From contig JALEKJ010000046.1 of assembly GCA_022771695.1 (NCBI GenBank), forward strand, positions 62,001 through 126,000: a stretch of DNA of 64,000 bases. The letters are read 5' to 3'. The position numbers and the translations under genes were made by a program. The notes below the pieces were generated by a model that saw only the letters and a program-made list of their open reading frames with translations, ran no database searches and was not told the origin of the DNA. The DNA comes from Roseburia sp. (GTDB lineage: Bacteria > Bacillota > Clostridia > Lachnospirales > Lachnospiraceae). Shown piece after piece: positions 35,720 to 44,442 of this stretch (positions are counted from its first letter, which is position 1; each line of letters begins with the position of its first letter).

Positions 35720-37016
35720 CAAGTCAACAGATATCAAAGCCTTTGAACAAAAGGTGTGGCTCTCATCCCCGACTATGCATGGAGATGAACTGAAGTATGT
35801 TACAGAGGCCTATGAGACAAACTGGATGTCAACTGTGGGTGAAAATATCAATGAGGTTGAGCACATCGTGGCAGAACTGGTCGGCTGCAAGTGTGCAGTG
35901 GCACTCTCTGCGGGAACGGCAGCGCTTCATCTGGCTATGAAACTGGCAGGAGAGATGGTACAAGGGAAACAGCCAGTGGGAGTTGGAAGCCTGTCAGGAG
36001 TGCTATGTGCCTGCTCGGATATGACATTTGATGCCACGGTCAATCCGGTTGTCTATGAGGGTGGCATCCCTGTGTTCATAGACACGGAATACGACACTTG
36101 GAATATGGACCCGGTGGCTTTAGAGAAGGCTTTTGTGATTTACCCGGATATTAAAGTCGTTGTTGTGGCACATCTGTACGGGACGCCGGGGAAAATTGAT
36201 GAGATAAAGGAAATCGCTGACAGGCACGGTGCTGTTATCGTCGAGGATGCTGCGGAATCTCTGGGGGCAGCTTATAAGGGAGTGCAAACCGGAACTTTTG
36301 GCAGATATGGCTGTATTTCTTTTAACGGAAATAAGATTATCACAGGAAGCAGCGGTGGTATGTTGCTTACCGATGAAAAAGACGTGGCAGACAAGGTTCG
36401 CAAGTGGTCAACACAGAGCCGTGAGAATTCACCGTGGTATCAGCATGAGGAGTTGGGCTACAACTACCGTATGAGCAATGTCATCGCAGGCGTAGTCAGA
36501 GGACAGTTACCTTATCTCAAGGAGCATATTGCTCAGAAAAAAGCTATATACATGCGGTACAGGGAGGGACTAAAAGACCTTCCTGTTTGCATGAATCCGT
36601 TTGAGGAAGAAAATTCAGAGCCGAACTTCTGGCTGAGCTGTCTGCTGATTGACGAGGCTGCGATGTGTAAACAGGTTCGCGGGGAGAGTGAAGCATTGTA
36701 TCTGCCGGAACATGGGAAAAGCTGTCCGACAGAGATTTTGGAGACACTGGCGGAATATAATGCAGAAGGACGACCCATCTGGAAACCAATGCATATGCAG
36801 CCGATTTACCGTATGAATCCGTTTGTGACAAGAGATGGAAACGGCAGGGCGAAAACGAACGCATACATAAGCGGTGGAGCGCTTGGAAAAGACGGGAGAC
36901 TGCTGGATGTTGGCATGGATATTTTCCACAGAGGGTTATGTCTGCCAAGCGATAATAAGATGACGGTGGAGCAGCAGGACATTGTGATTGAGATTGTTAG
37001 AAGGTGTTTTGAGTGA
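35703..37016 (+). CDS. DegT/DnrJ/EryC1/StrS PLP aminotransferase
   Basis: 437 residues from a GTG at 35703; a GTG three codons later is also possible. The fold-type I sugar aminotransferase shows SAGTAALHLA, VEDAAESLGA, and the PLP lysine in SFNGNKIIT. It would aminate the 4-keto sugar from the PglF-type dehydratase, giving UDP-2-acetamido-4-amino-trideoxy-hexose or a close relative. It overlaps the dehydratase by 17 bases. It is the last gene before the shift to AT-rich sequence. Confidence 0.9.
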   Translation: MRSVFNKSTDIKAFEQKVWLSSPTMHGDELKYVTEAYETNWMSTVGENINEVEHIVAELVGCKCAVALSAGTAALHLAMKLAGEMVQGKQPVGVGSLSGVLCACSDMTFDATVNPVVYEGGIPVFIDTEYDTWNMDPVALEKAFVIYPDIKVVVVAHLYGTPGKIDEIKEIADRHGAVIVEDAAESLGAAYKGVQTGTFGRYGCISFNGNKIITGSSGGMLLTDEKDVADKVRKWSTQSRENSPWYQHEELGYNYRMSNVIAGVVRGQLPYLKEHIAQKKAIYMRYREGLKDLPVCMNPFEEENSEPNFWLSCLLIDEAAMCKQVRGESEALYLPEHGKSCPTEILETLAEYNAEGRPIWKPMHMQPIYRMNPFVTRDGNGRAKTNAYISGGALGKDGRLLDVGMDIFHRGLCLPSDNKMTVEQQDIVIEIVRRCFE

Positions 37017-37031
37017 ATGGAGATTTAGATT

Positions 37032-37664
37032 GTGAATAAGCATAAACCATATGGACCATATGAAGTATTTATTAAGAGACCACTTGACATTGTGTTATCC
37101 TTAATGGTCATTGTTTGTTTTAGTTGGCTTTATGTTGTTATTGCTATACTGGTTAGAATTAAATTAGGCTCGCCTGTTTTGTTTAAGCAGGATAGACCTG
37201 GAAAAAATGAAAAAATTTTTAAACTTTATAAGTTTCGTTCGATGACTGATGCAAGGGATGAGAAAGGTAATCTTCTTCCCGATGAAGCAAGGTTAACAAG
37301 CTTTGGAAAATTTTTAAGGTCAACATCTCTTGATGAGTTACCAGAATTCATTAATATTTTGAAAGGTGATATGTCCATTATTGGACCTAGACCATTACTT
37401 GTACGGTATCTTTCAAGGTATACGCCCGAACAACATAGGAGACATGAAGTAAGACCAGGACTTACGGGATTAGCAATGTCTCGTGTTAGAAATTCTGCTG
37501 GCTGGGATAAAAAATTTGAACTTGATTTAGAATATGTTGATAATATATCTTTCCTTCTTGATTTGAGAATAATTTTTTGGACAATTCGAATTGTTCTTAA
37601 GAGAGAAGGAATAAATGAGGATGGTTTTGCTACCAACAGTGAGTTTATGGGAGAAGAAAAATGA
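37032..37664 (+). CDS. Initiating phosphoglycosyl transferase (PglC-like sugar transferase)
   Basis: 210 residues, GTG start with GGAGA upstream. It has one N-terminal re-entrant/membrane segment after FIKRPLDIVLS, then a cytosolic domain with FRSMTDARDEKG, the catalytic ASLDE-type motif as TSLDELPEF, and IGPRPLL. It transfers a sugar-phosphate (bacillosamine or similar) to undecaprenyl phosphate, the first membrane step of repeat-unit assembly. The gene is AT-rich compared with its left neighbour, marking the start of the variable cassette. Overlaps the next gene by 4 bases. Confidence 0.93.
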   Translation: MNKHKPYGPYEVFIKRPLDIVLSLMVIVCFSWLYVVIAILVRIKLGSPVLFKQDRPGKNEKIFKLYKFRSMTDARDEKGNLLPDEARLTSFGKFLRSTSLDELPEFINILKGDMSIIGPRPLLVRYLSRYTPEQHRRHEVRPGLTGLAMSRVRNSAGWDKKFELDLEYVDNISFLLDLRIIFWTIRIVLKREGINEDGFATNSEFMGEEK

Positions 37665-38560
37665 AGACAATATTAATTGGTTGTGTTGGAACAAGTAGAA
37701 TGATGCTTGAAGCAATGCTTAGCATTAATTTTCCGATATCACATGTGTTTTCAGTAGATGAAAAATATTCAAATAATATTTCTGGCTATCAGCCTATCCA
37801 CAGAATAGCGGAAGAAAATGGTATACCATACACAAAAATACATAAAATCAATGATTCTGAGAATGTTGAAATTATTAGACGTATTGAACCAGATTATATT
37901 TTTGTTATTGGATTTTCTCAATTAGTAGAAAAAGAAATAATAGATTCTGCAAAGATTGGTGTTGTTGGTTTTCATCCAACACCATTGCCTAAAATGAGAG
38001 GTAGGGCTGCAAACGTATGGCAGGTGTTATTAGGTATTCATGAGACAAAATGTTCCATGTTCTTTATTGATGAGGGAGTTGATTCAGGTGATATTTTAGG
38101 TCAGCAAGAGTATTACATAGATGACGAGGATTATGCCATTGATGTTGAAAGAAAAATTAACGAGGCATCTTATAAGTTATCATTGAAAGTACTTACCGAT
38201 ATTATGAACGGAAGACTTAATACCATAAAGCAAAATGAGGATGAAGCAACATATCTTTTAAAGAGAAGTCCTGAAGATGGACTAATTAATTGGGATAATT
38301 CTATTACTGATATTCATCGATTAATTAGAGCTGTTTCAAAACCTTACCCAGGAGCTTTTGGAAATTATGATGGAAGTCATAAGATTATAATTTGGCATGC
38401 TGAGATGCAAAAAAATATTAAGTTTATTGGCATGCCGGGGCAGATAGCAAGGATTTCGTCTGATAGTATAGATATTGTTTGCAAAGATGGTTTGCTACAT
38501 GTGACAGATTATGAAAATGTTGACAATGTAAAAATGTTTGAAGGTCATAAACTAAAATAG
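37661..38560 (+). CDS. Formyltransferase-family protein (Fmt/sugar N-formyltransferase type)
   Basis: 299 residues. N-terminal Rossmann-like formyltransferase domain with GFHPTPLPKMRGRA and VDSGDIL, and a C-terminal domain. The catalytic His and Asp of the family are present, but the Asn of the usual N-x-H triad is Gly here. In a glycan locus it would formylate an amino sugar with formyl-tetrahydrofolate, possibly the 4-amino group made upstream. ATGA overlap with the phosphoglycosyl transferase. Confidence 0.85.
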   Translation: MKTILIGCVGTSRMMLEAMLSINFPISHVFSVDEKYSNNISGYQPIHRIAEENGIPYTKIHKINDSENVEIIRRIEPDYIFVIGFSQLVEKEIIDSAKIGVVGFHPTPLPKMRGRAANVWQVLLGIHETKCSMFFIDEGVDSGDILGQQEYYIDDEDYAIDVERKINEASYKLSLKVLTDIMNGRLNTIKQNEDEATYLLKRSPEDGLINWDNSITDIHRLIRAVSKPYPGAFGNYDGSHKIIIWHAEMQKNIKFIGMPGQIARISSDSIDIVCKDGLLHVTDYENVDNVKMFEGHKLK

Positions 38561-38578
38561 AGTAGTAAGTGGTGAAGT

Positions 38579-39253
38579 ATGAAAATATTAGTAATAGCTC
38601 CTCATCCTGATGATGAAATATTAGGTGTAGGAGGAACAATGGCAAGATATGCGTCTGAGGGACATCAGGTTTTTGTTTGCGTAGTTACTAAAGGAAGTTT
38701 GCCGCTGTTTGATACAGAGGAAGTAAAGAAGGTTCGTCTGGAATGCCAAAATGCAGACAATTTGATTGGTGTGGAAAAAACTTTCTTTTTGGATTTTCCG
38801 GCAGCAATGCTTGAAGAAATTCCAAGATATAGACTTAATGATAGCATTGCAGAGATTATTCGGAAAATTGAACCAGATGAGGTATATTTGCCACACCGTG
38901 GTGATATGCAAATTGATCATAAAATGATTGTTGATGCAGCAATGGTTGCACTTAGACCCAGATATAAGCATGTAATAAAAAGAATATATGCATATGAAAC
39001 ATTATCGGAAACAGGGTGGGATATACCTAATATAGTGAATGAATTTATACCGACTGTCTACACGGATATTTCTGATTTCATTGAAAAAAAGGTAGAAGCA
39101 TTAAATTTTTTTGAATCTCAAATGGCGGAGTATCCCAATGTTCGCTCAGTTCAAGCAGTGAGAGCACTTGCTATGTATAGGGGAGCAACAGTGAACTTGA
39201 AAGCAGCAGAGGCTTTTTCTTTAATTCGTGAAATTAAGCTACAAGGAGAATAG
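38579..39253 (+). CDS. PIG-L family N-acetylglucosaminyl deacetylase
   Basis: 224 residues. Zinc-site motifs HPDDEILGVGG near the N-terminus and IDHKMIVDA in the middle are present. LmbE/PIG-L enzymes remove N-acetyl groups from GlcNAc-type sugars. Adjacent to the formyltransferase, it could free an amine for N-formylation. Confidence 0.9.
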   Translation: MKILVIAPHPDDEILGVGGTMARYASEGHQVFVCVVTKGSLPLFDTEEVKKVRLECQNADNLIGVEKTFFLDFPAAMLEEIPRYRLNDSIAEIIRKIEPDEVYLPHRGDMQIDHKMIVDAAMVALRPRYKHVIKRIYAYETLSETGWDIPNIVNEFIPTVYTDISDFIEKKVEALNFFESQMAEYPNVRSVQAVRALAMYRGATVNLKAAEAFSLIREIKLQGE

Positions 39254-39259
39254 TGTGGA

Positions 39260-39397
39260 ATGATGATTGCTCGGCAAATCGGAGATGAAAATATTGTGGA
39301 TGATTATTTTATTGAAATCAATGGACGAATTAATTGAAAATGAGGGTAAAGTATACGGAATAAATATATGGAAAAATATCATGTTTAATTTACTGGA
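39260..39397 (+). other. Decayed coding sequence before the ATP-grasp gene
   Basis: Two short overlapping frames read MMIARQIGDENIVDDYFIE... (39260 to a TGA near 39336) and a second frame through IWKNIMFNLLEW, ending at a TAA at 39417-39419. Neither resembles an intact gene. The second carries the natural N-terminus of the ATP-grasp protein in a different frame. Confidence 0.4.
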
Positions 39398-40981
39398 GTG
39401 GGACGGCGAGTTGAGTTAATACAAGCGTTTCGGCAAGCGGCTAGTAACTTACACATTGAGCTAAAAATTTATGGGGCAGACATGGCTGGTGATGCTCCGG
39501 CGCTGGCTTTTTGTGATTATATACGAAAAGTATGTGGAATGCATGATTCAGCTTATATTTCACAATTATTAGAATTATGTAAGAAAGATTGTATTGATCT
39601 TTTGATACCAACAATTGATACTGACTTACTGGTGCTAAGTCAGAATACAGAAAAGTTTGACGCAATTGGGACGAAAGTCCTTATTAGTGAACCGGATAAA
39701 ATCATGCTGTGTAGAGATAAAAATTTAACAGCGAATTTCTTTGAAATGTGTGGATTAAAGGCACCTAGAACATATAATGACTATCATAAATATGCAGGTC
39801 CATATCCTTGTTTTATAAAACCTAAAGATGGTAGTAGCAGTATTAATGCTTTTAAGGTAAATGACTATAAACAACTGGTTGTTTACGCTGAGAAAATTGT
39901 TGATTATGTCATTCAGCCATTTATTGGCGGGAAGGAATATACGGTTGATATTTTTTGTGATTTTGACGGCAATCCTGTGACTATTGTTCCAAGAGAACGA
40001 GTTGCAGTAAGAAGTGGCGAGGTATTGAAGACAAAAATTGATTTAGATAAAACAATGATTCAAGAAGCAAGGCAGTTGATATCTAAATTTAAACCATGTG
40101 GCCCGCTGACGGTTCAGCTAATCAGGCAAGAAGGCACAGGAGAGGATTATTACATTGAAATCAATCCTCGTTATGGAGGTGGTGCTCCATTGTCTATGAA
40201 GGCAGGAGCGAGAACAGCAGAGGTTATTTTGAAACTTCTTAAAGGTGAATCTGTTAGTTATCAAGAAAGCGGAATTGCTGATAATGCAGTTTACAGTAGG
40301 TATGACCAGAGTGTCTGCATTCATGAAGGCAGAGAAAATCAGAAACTTAGAGGAGTAATTTTTGATCTCGATGATACACTTTATAGCGAGAAACAGTATA
40401 TAAGAAATGGATATGGGAAAGTAGCTGATTTTCTTGGGGATAAAACAGTAGCTGGCAAATTGTGGAAATTCTTTGAGGAAGGCAGATTGGCTATAGATGC
40501 TTTGTTAGAAGAAAGAGGAGAAGAAGAAAAGAAAGCAGCTTGTCTTGAACTATATCGAAAACAGATGCCGGAAATCACCCTTTATAGTGGGGTGGCAGAT
40601 ATAATAGAAGATTTTAAGAGAAAAGGGATTAAAATCGGAATTATTACAGATGGAAGAGTGGAAGGTCAACGAAAAAAAATAGAAGCGCTTGGTCTTGATA
40701 AAATGGTGGATGATATTATCATTACGGACGAGTTAGGGGGTCCGCAGTTTAGAAAACCAAATGATATTGCTTTTAGAATTATGCAGTGTCGTTGGCAGAT
40801 TCCATTTGAACAGATAGTGTATATAGGAGATAACCCAAGCAAAGATTTTCAGGCATCAATGCAGCTAGGAATGAAAAGCATCTGGTTCAGAAATACGCAA
40901 AGCTTGTATTATACAGAGTCTATGCCTCTTAATATACAGACAATAGATGAGTGGAATGAATTGTTGTTAGTGATAAAGTAG
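39398..40981 (+). CDS. ATP-grasp ligase fused to HAD hydrolase, 5' end apparently frameshifted
   Basis: 527 residues of open frame from a GTG. Residues 1-310 are an ATP-grasp enzyme (VGRRVELIQAF start, FIKPKDGSSS, IEINPRYGGG) and 320-527 a HAD phosphatase (FDLDDTLYSE, ITDG, KPN, IGDNPSKD). ATP-grasp enzymes join a carboxylate to an amine or similar. Family members normally begin a few residues earlier, with an ILF-type strand before VGRR; that strand is visible in another frame (ATG at 39381), as if one G were lost at 39395-39397. No proper ribosome binding site fits the GTG. Confidence 0.75.
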   Translation: MGRRVELIQAFRQAASNLHIELKIYGADMAGDAPALAFCDYIRKVCGMHDSAYISQLLELCKKDCIDLLIPTIDTDLLVLSQNTEKFDAIGTKVLISEPDKIMLCRDKNLTANFFEMCGLKAPRTYNDYHKYAGPYPCFIKPKDGSSSINAFKVNDYKQLVVYAEKIVDYVIQPFIGGKEYTVDIFCDFDGNPVTIVPRERVAVRSGEVLKTKIDLDKTMIQEARQLISKFKPCGPLTVQLIRQEGTGEDYYIEINPRYGGGAPLSMKAGARTAEVILKLLKGESVSYQESGIADNAVYSRYDQSVCIHEGRENQKLRGVIFDLDDTLYSEKQYIRNGYGKVADFLGDKTVAGKLWKFFEEGRLAIDALLEERGEEEKKAACLELYRKQMPEITLYSGVADIIEDFKRKGIKIGIITDGRVEGQRKKIEALGLDKMVDDIIITDELGGPQFRKPNDIAFRIMQCRWQIPFEQIVYIGDNPSKDFQASMQLGMKSIWFRNTQSLYYTESMPLNIQTIDEWNELLLVIK

Positions 40982-40991
40982 GAGATATACT

Positions 40992-42377
40992 GTGAAAATT
41001 AGAAAAATATCATTGGGCGAATGCATATACTTTTTTGTCTCATTGATGACATTGATTTGTTCAATCATTGATGTAGGATTTAAGCCAATTATATATTCAT
41101 ATATTCTGGTATGCATATTTATATTTTTGTTTATTCTGACTATGAAAAGACGGAATCTGTCTATTTATCAGATATACCTTATGACATTTTTCTTGTTTTT
41201 GATTGCCAGACCATTGCTATATTGCTTAGGAGTATTTGATTTACACACATTAGATTTGTATGAAACGAGCACTATGAATGATGAATTGGTATGCGAAACT
41301 TTACGTACAATTATAGTTTTCCTTACCGGAACATCCTATGTGTGGCTTTTTTCTGATGATAGTGTAAATATAAAGCATTTTAAAAAAACAGAAAACCGAT
41401 ATACCAAGATTAATGATGTTTTGAAAAAAATGTTTGCTATTTACATAATTTTATTTGCATTAAAAATATTGTATCAGATTTATGTGTCCAGAAGATATGG
41501 ATATGTAGCGCTCTTTAATGGAACGTTAGATAGTATAAAACTCCCAATTATTTTCACAGGTGTAGGTGTCATAACGGAAGTACTGATAATGTTTTTGATG
41601 TTTTATAATCGACAGGAAACAGATTTTAAAAAGTATGTGTGTATATTTATGCTTCTTGGTCTTGTACGTATGCTGTCCGGCAAACGAGGCTATACACTTT
41701 CTTTTTTATTGTTTTTTATGTATATATGGTCAACGTACTATCATGAGATAAAAATTCAAAGCAAAAAAATGATAGGATTAGTGATTAGTGCGCCAATATT
41801 GATTGAAATCATTGCAAATTTTAGATATCAGAAGGCTATTTCGTTAATTGATATGCTAAAAAATAATATTTACTTTCAAGTATTGAGGTCACAAGGAGTT
41901 ACATTTGTTGTTGTTGCGGACACTATTAAATATCAAGAAAAATTTACTAACAAGGTGCCATTTTTTTTAGGATATATTGTAGATTTTTTTCAAAAAGAAC
42001 CTTCGGGACAGGTTATTAATGACATTACAACTGGAAATTATTTGGGAGATCATTTGACATATACGATAAATTCAAATCTTTTCTTTTTGGGACGAGGTAC
42101 AGGTACGTCAATTGTAGCTGAGGCGTATAATTTATGTAAAGGAAATATGTTTATGATTTTTTTATTTGCATTAATAACGACCGTTATTGTTTTGAAGATC
42201 AGCCAAAATGCGTATAAGTCAATTTTCTGGTTTGCGTTATCATATTATTTGCTATTAGATTTTATCTTATCACCTCGCGGCTCTATTTTGGGAAGTATTA
42301 CAAGTACTGTTACAGCCTTGATTGCAAGTTTATTAGTTGGATTTTTTGAATCAAGAAGCGATTTTGAGAAAGCCTAG
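40992..42377 (+). CDS. Wzy-type O-antigen/EPS repeat-unit polymerase
   Basis: 461 residues, GTG start. About 11-12 hydrophobic segments with a large extracytoplasmic loop in the C-terminal half (about 310-375). Such proteins have weak sequence identity; the assignment rests on topology, length and position between glycosylation genes and the flippase. It would polymerise lipid-linked repeat units outside the membrane. Very AT-rich. Confidence 0.78.
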   Translation: MKIRKISLGECIYFFVSLMTLICSIIDVGFKPIIYSYILVCIFIFLFILTMKRRNLSIYQIYLMTFFLFLIARPLLYCLGVFDLHTLDLYETSTMNDELVCETLRTIIVFLTGTSYVWLFSDDSVNIKHFKKTENRYTKINDVLKKMFAIYIILFALKILYQIYVSRRYGYVALFNGTLDSIKLPIIFTGVGVITEVLIMFLMFYNRQETDFKKYVCIFMLLGLVRMLSGKRGYTLSFLLFFMYIWSTYYHEIKIQSKKMIGLVISAPILIEIIANFRYQKAISLIDMLKNNIYFQVLRSQGVTFVVVADTIKYQEKFTNKVPFFLGYIVDFFQKEPSGQVINDITTGNYLGDHLTYTINSNLFFLGRGTGTSIVAEAYNLCKGNMFMIFLFALITTVIVLKISQNAYKSIFWFALSYYLLLDFILSPRGSILGSITSTVTALIASLLVGFFESRSDFEKA

Positions 42378-42418
42378 AATTAGAGGAATAAATATTATTT
42401 TACTAAAAGGAGAAAAAT

Positions 42419-43402
42419 ATGCAGGTTGCGTTGGCAGGCAATTATCGGACGTTACTAATTGAATTGATGATTGTTCGGAAAGAAGATACTGTTTTGATAA
42501 TTCAAGATTCTGAAAAAAATCATATTGAAGATGTGCTAGTGGAACATGGCTATAAATGTTTTTGCTATCATCGTAAAAAATCAAAAAATGAATTGGTAAA
42601 TTTACTGTCATATTATAAGCAGAATATTTTGCTAGAACAATTTTTAAAAGACCTAAAAAAGGAAGGAAATGATTTTTCTAAAGTTATAGGATGCGATCAC
42701 ATTTGTGCATTGTTCAAACATTTTGTTGATTGTAATGATATAACCGTTATTGAAGAGGGATTTTCCAATTATACAAAAAAAGAAGAACTTTATAGAGAAT
42801 ATGGAATTGGGACAGCAAAATTTAAACTTTTTCGTTGGATTATGCTTCAGAGAAAACTTATTAACTACGAACCATATGGATATGACAGCAAAGTAAAAGA
42901 AATTTGGCTGACGGGGATTCAGACGGTTCCTGTAGAACTTGCGAAAAAGGTTAAACTCATTGACTTGCAAGCTTTGTGGAGCAATGCTGATTATGAAGAA
43001 ATTAATACAATTTTTCAATTTACCCCGTCGATTTTCCAAGGCAGGACAATATTGCTTACACAGCCTTTATCGGAAGATGGTGTATGTTCAGAAGATAGAA
43101 AAATTGAGATCTATGAGAAAATCATAGAGGAATGTAAAACACAAGTTGTTATAAAGCCTCATCCGAGAGAGTTAACAGATTATGCTGTCGTCTTTAAAAA
43201 TGTCTTGATAGATAATAATTCATATCCATTTGAGCTGCTTATGTTGAATAAGGTGGCACTTCAAGAAGTTGTGACTATTACGTCGACGGTAGCTTTTGAA
43301 TGTAAGGAGATATGTAATGTACATATTTATGGTACAAGCAGATTTACTGATTTGCAGGAAAAACTTGGAGTACATCAAGAGCAAATTGTTAAGGTGGGGT
43401 AA
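42419..43402 (+). CDS. GT52-like putative sialyltransferase 1
   Basis: 327 residues. The motifs of bacterial sialyltransferase families GT38/GT52 are visible in order: an acidic D/E-D/E-G as EEG (EEGFSNY, about 117), QPLSEDG, KPHPRE (the HP motif, about 242), and a Ser/Thr-rich TSTVAF near the C-terminus. It would transfer a CMP-nonulosonate to the glycan. It is a paralogue of the next gene (shared QPLSEDG and KPHPRExTDY). Linked to NeuB and NeuA downstream. Confidence 0.75.
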   Translation: MQVALAGNYRTLLIELMIVRKEDTVLIIQDSEKNHIEDVLVEHGYKCFCYHRKKSKNELVNLLSYYKQNILLEQFLKDLKKEGNDFSKVIGCDHICALFKHFVDCNDITVIEEGFSNYTKKEELYREYGIGTAKFKLFRWIMLQRKLINYEPYGYDSKVKEIWLTGIQTVPVELAKKVKLIDLQALWSNADYEEINTIFQFTPSIFQGRTILLTQPLSEDGVCSEDRKIEIYEKIIEECKTQVVIKPHPRELTDYAVVFKNVLIDNNSYPFELLMLNKVALQEVVTITSTVAFECKEICNVHIYGTSRFTDLQEKLGVHQEQIVKVG

Positions 43403-43410
43403 AAAATAAA

Positions 43411-44412
43411 ATGAAAGAGCAAAAAGTATTTATTATAGGTTCCCCATATGGTTTGCTTGTAAGCCTGCTTTTGTACAGCATAGAAGACAATGATGTATTT
43501 GTTTTTAATGGCGATGTTATATCTGCAAGAATAGTAGATAAATTAAAAGAAACAAATACAGTATTTATTAGAAATAGCAATTCAACCTATGCAGGTAAGT
43601 TTGGGAAAGCTATAAATACTGCAAGGGAGTGGAAGCGATATAAGAACTTTATAAGGAGAAATATTTCGAATGATGCGAGAATAGTAGGACATGATCATAT
43701 ATTTGCGATATCTTTTCCGTTTTGGGGTAGCTTTGAGACAATAATAGAAGACGGGTACATAAATTATCTTCCGTATAATGATATTCTTTCCTTAATGAAA
43801 AAAAATGGATTGCGGTACTTCCGAATCTTAAACAAAATCTATAAACGAAAGAATAAAAGAGAATACAAATTATATGGATATGATGAGTCTGTAAAAAATG
43901 TGTATTTGACGGATGTCAAAAAAAAGGCACCGAAATTACTGACAAATGTTTATGTAAACTCTATTTCTGAATTGTGGAAAAAGCTGAATAGCGATTTGCA
44001 ACAAAAACTACAATCAATCTTTATGGTTGACAGTATATGGCTGAAACTTCATGAATATCAAGAGATAGTTTTTTTGATTACGCAGCCATTGTCAGAAGAT
44101 GGGCTTATGGCAGAAGAAGAAAAAATAAGAGTTTATTCAGAAGTTTTGAAAGGGAATGAGAATAAAGTTTTGGTAAAGCCTCATCCAAGAGAAAAGACGG
44201 ATTATAAAAAATATTTTCCAGATGCTCAGATAATAGATAATGATGTACCAATGGAGATGATTGCGCTTTCTTTTGATAATATTTGTAGAGTCTATACATG
44301 TTTTTCGACTTCTGCAAGTATATTTGATGGTAGAGCTGAGATAAAATATATTTCTTTGATGGAGTTTCCTGAAATTGTGAAAAAATATAATTTATTTCAT
44401 TTGTATAAATGA
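43411..44412 (+). CDS. GT52-like putative sialyltransferase 2
   Basis: 333 residues. It has the same motif order as its left neighbour: EDG (IIEDGYINY, about 113), LYGYDESVK, QPLSEDG, KPHPREKTDY, and FSTSASIF near the C-terminus. The N-terminus (VFIIGSPYGLLVSLLLY) is a Rossmann-like strand-helix. Tandem divergence suggests that the two enzymes use different acceptors or linkages. ATG 8 bases after the previous stop. Confidence 0.75.
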   Translation: MKEQKVFIIGSPYGLLVSLLLYSIEDNDVFVFNGDVISARIVDKLKETNTVFIRNSNSTYAGKFGKAINTAREWKRYKNFIRRNISNDARIVGHDHIFAISFPFWGSFETIIEDGYINYLPYNDILSLMKKNGLRYFRILNKIYKRKNKREYKLYGYDESVKNVYLTDVKKKAPKLLTNVYVNSISELWKKLNSDLQQKLQSIFMVDSIWLKLHEYQEIVFLITQPLSEDGLMAEEEKIRVYSEVLKGNENKVLVKPHPREKTDYKKYFPDAQIIDNDVPMEMIALSFDNICRVYTCFSTSASIFDGRAEIKYISLMEFPEIVKKYNLFHLYK

Positions 44413-44442
44413 AATTCTTTGATGTGAATGGAGGAAAATAAA

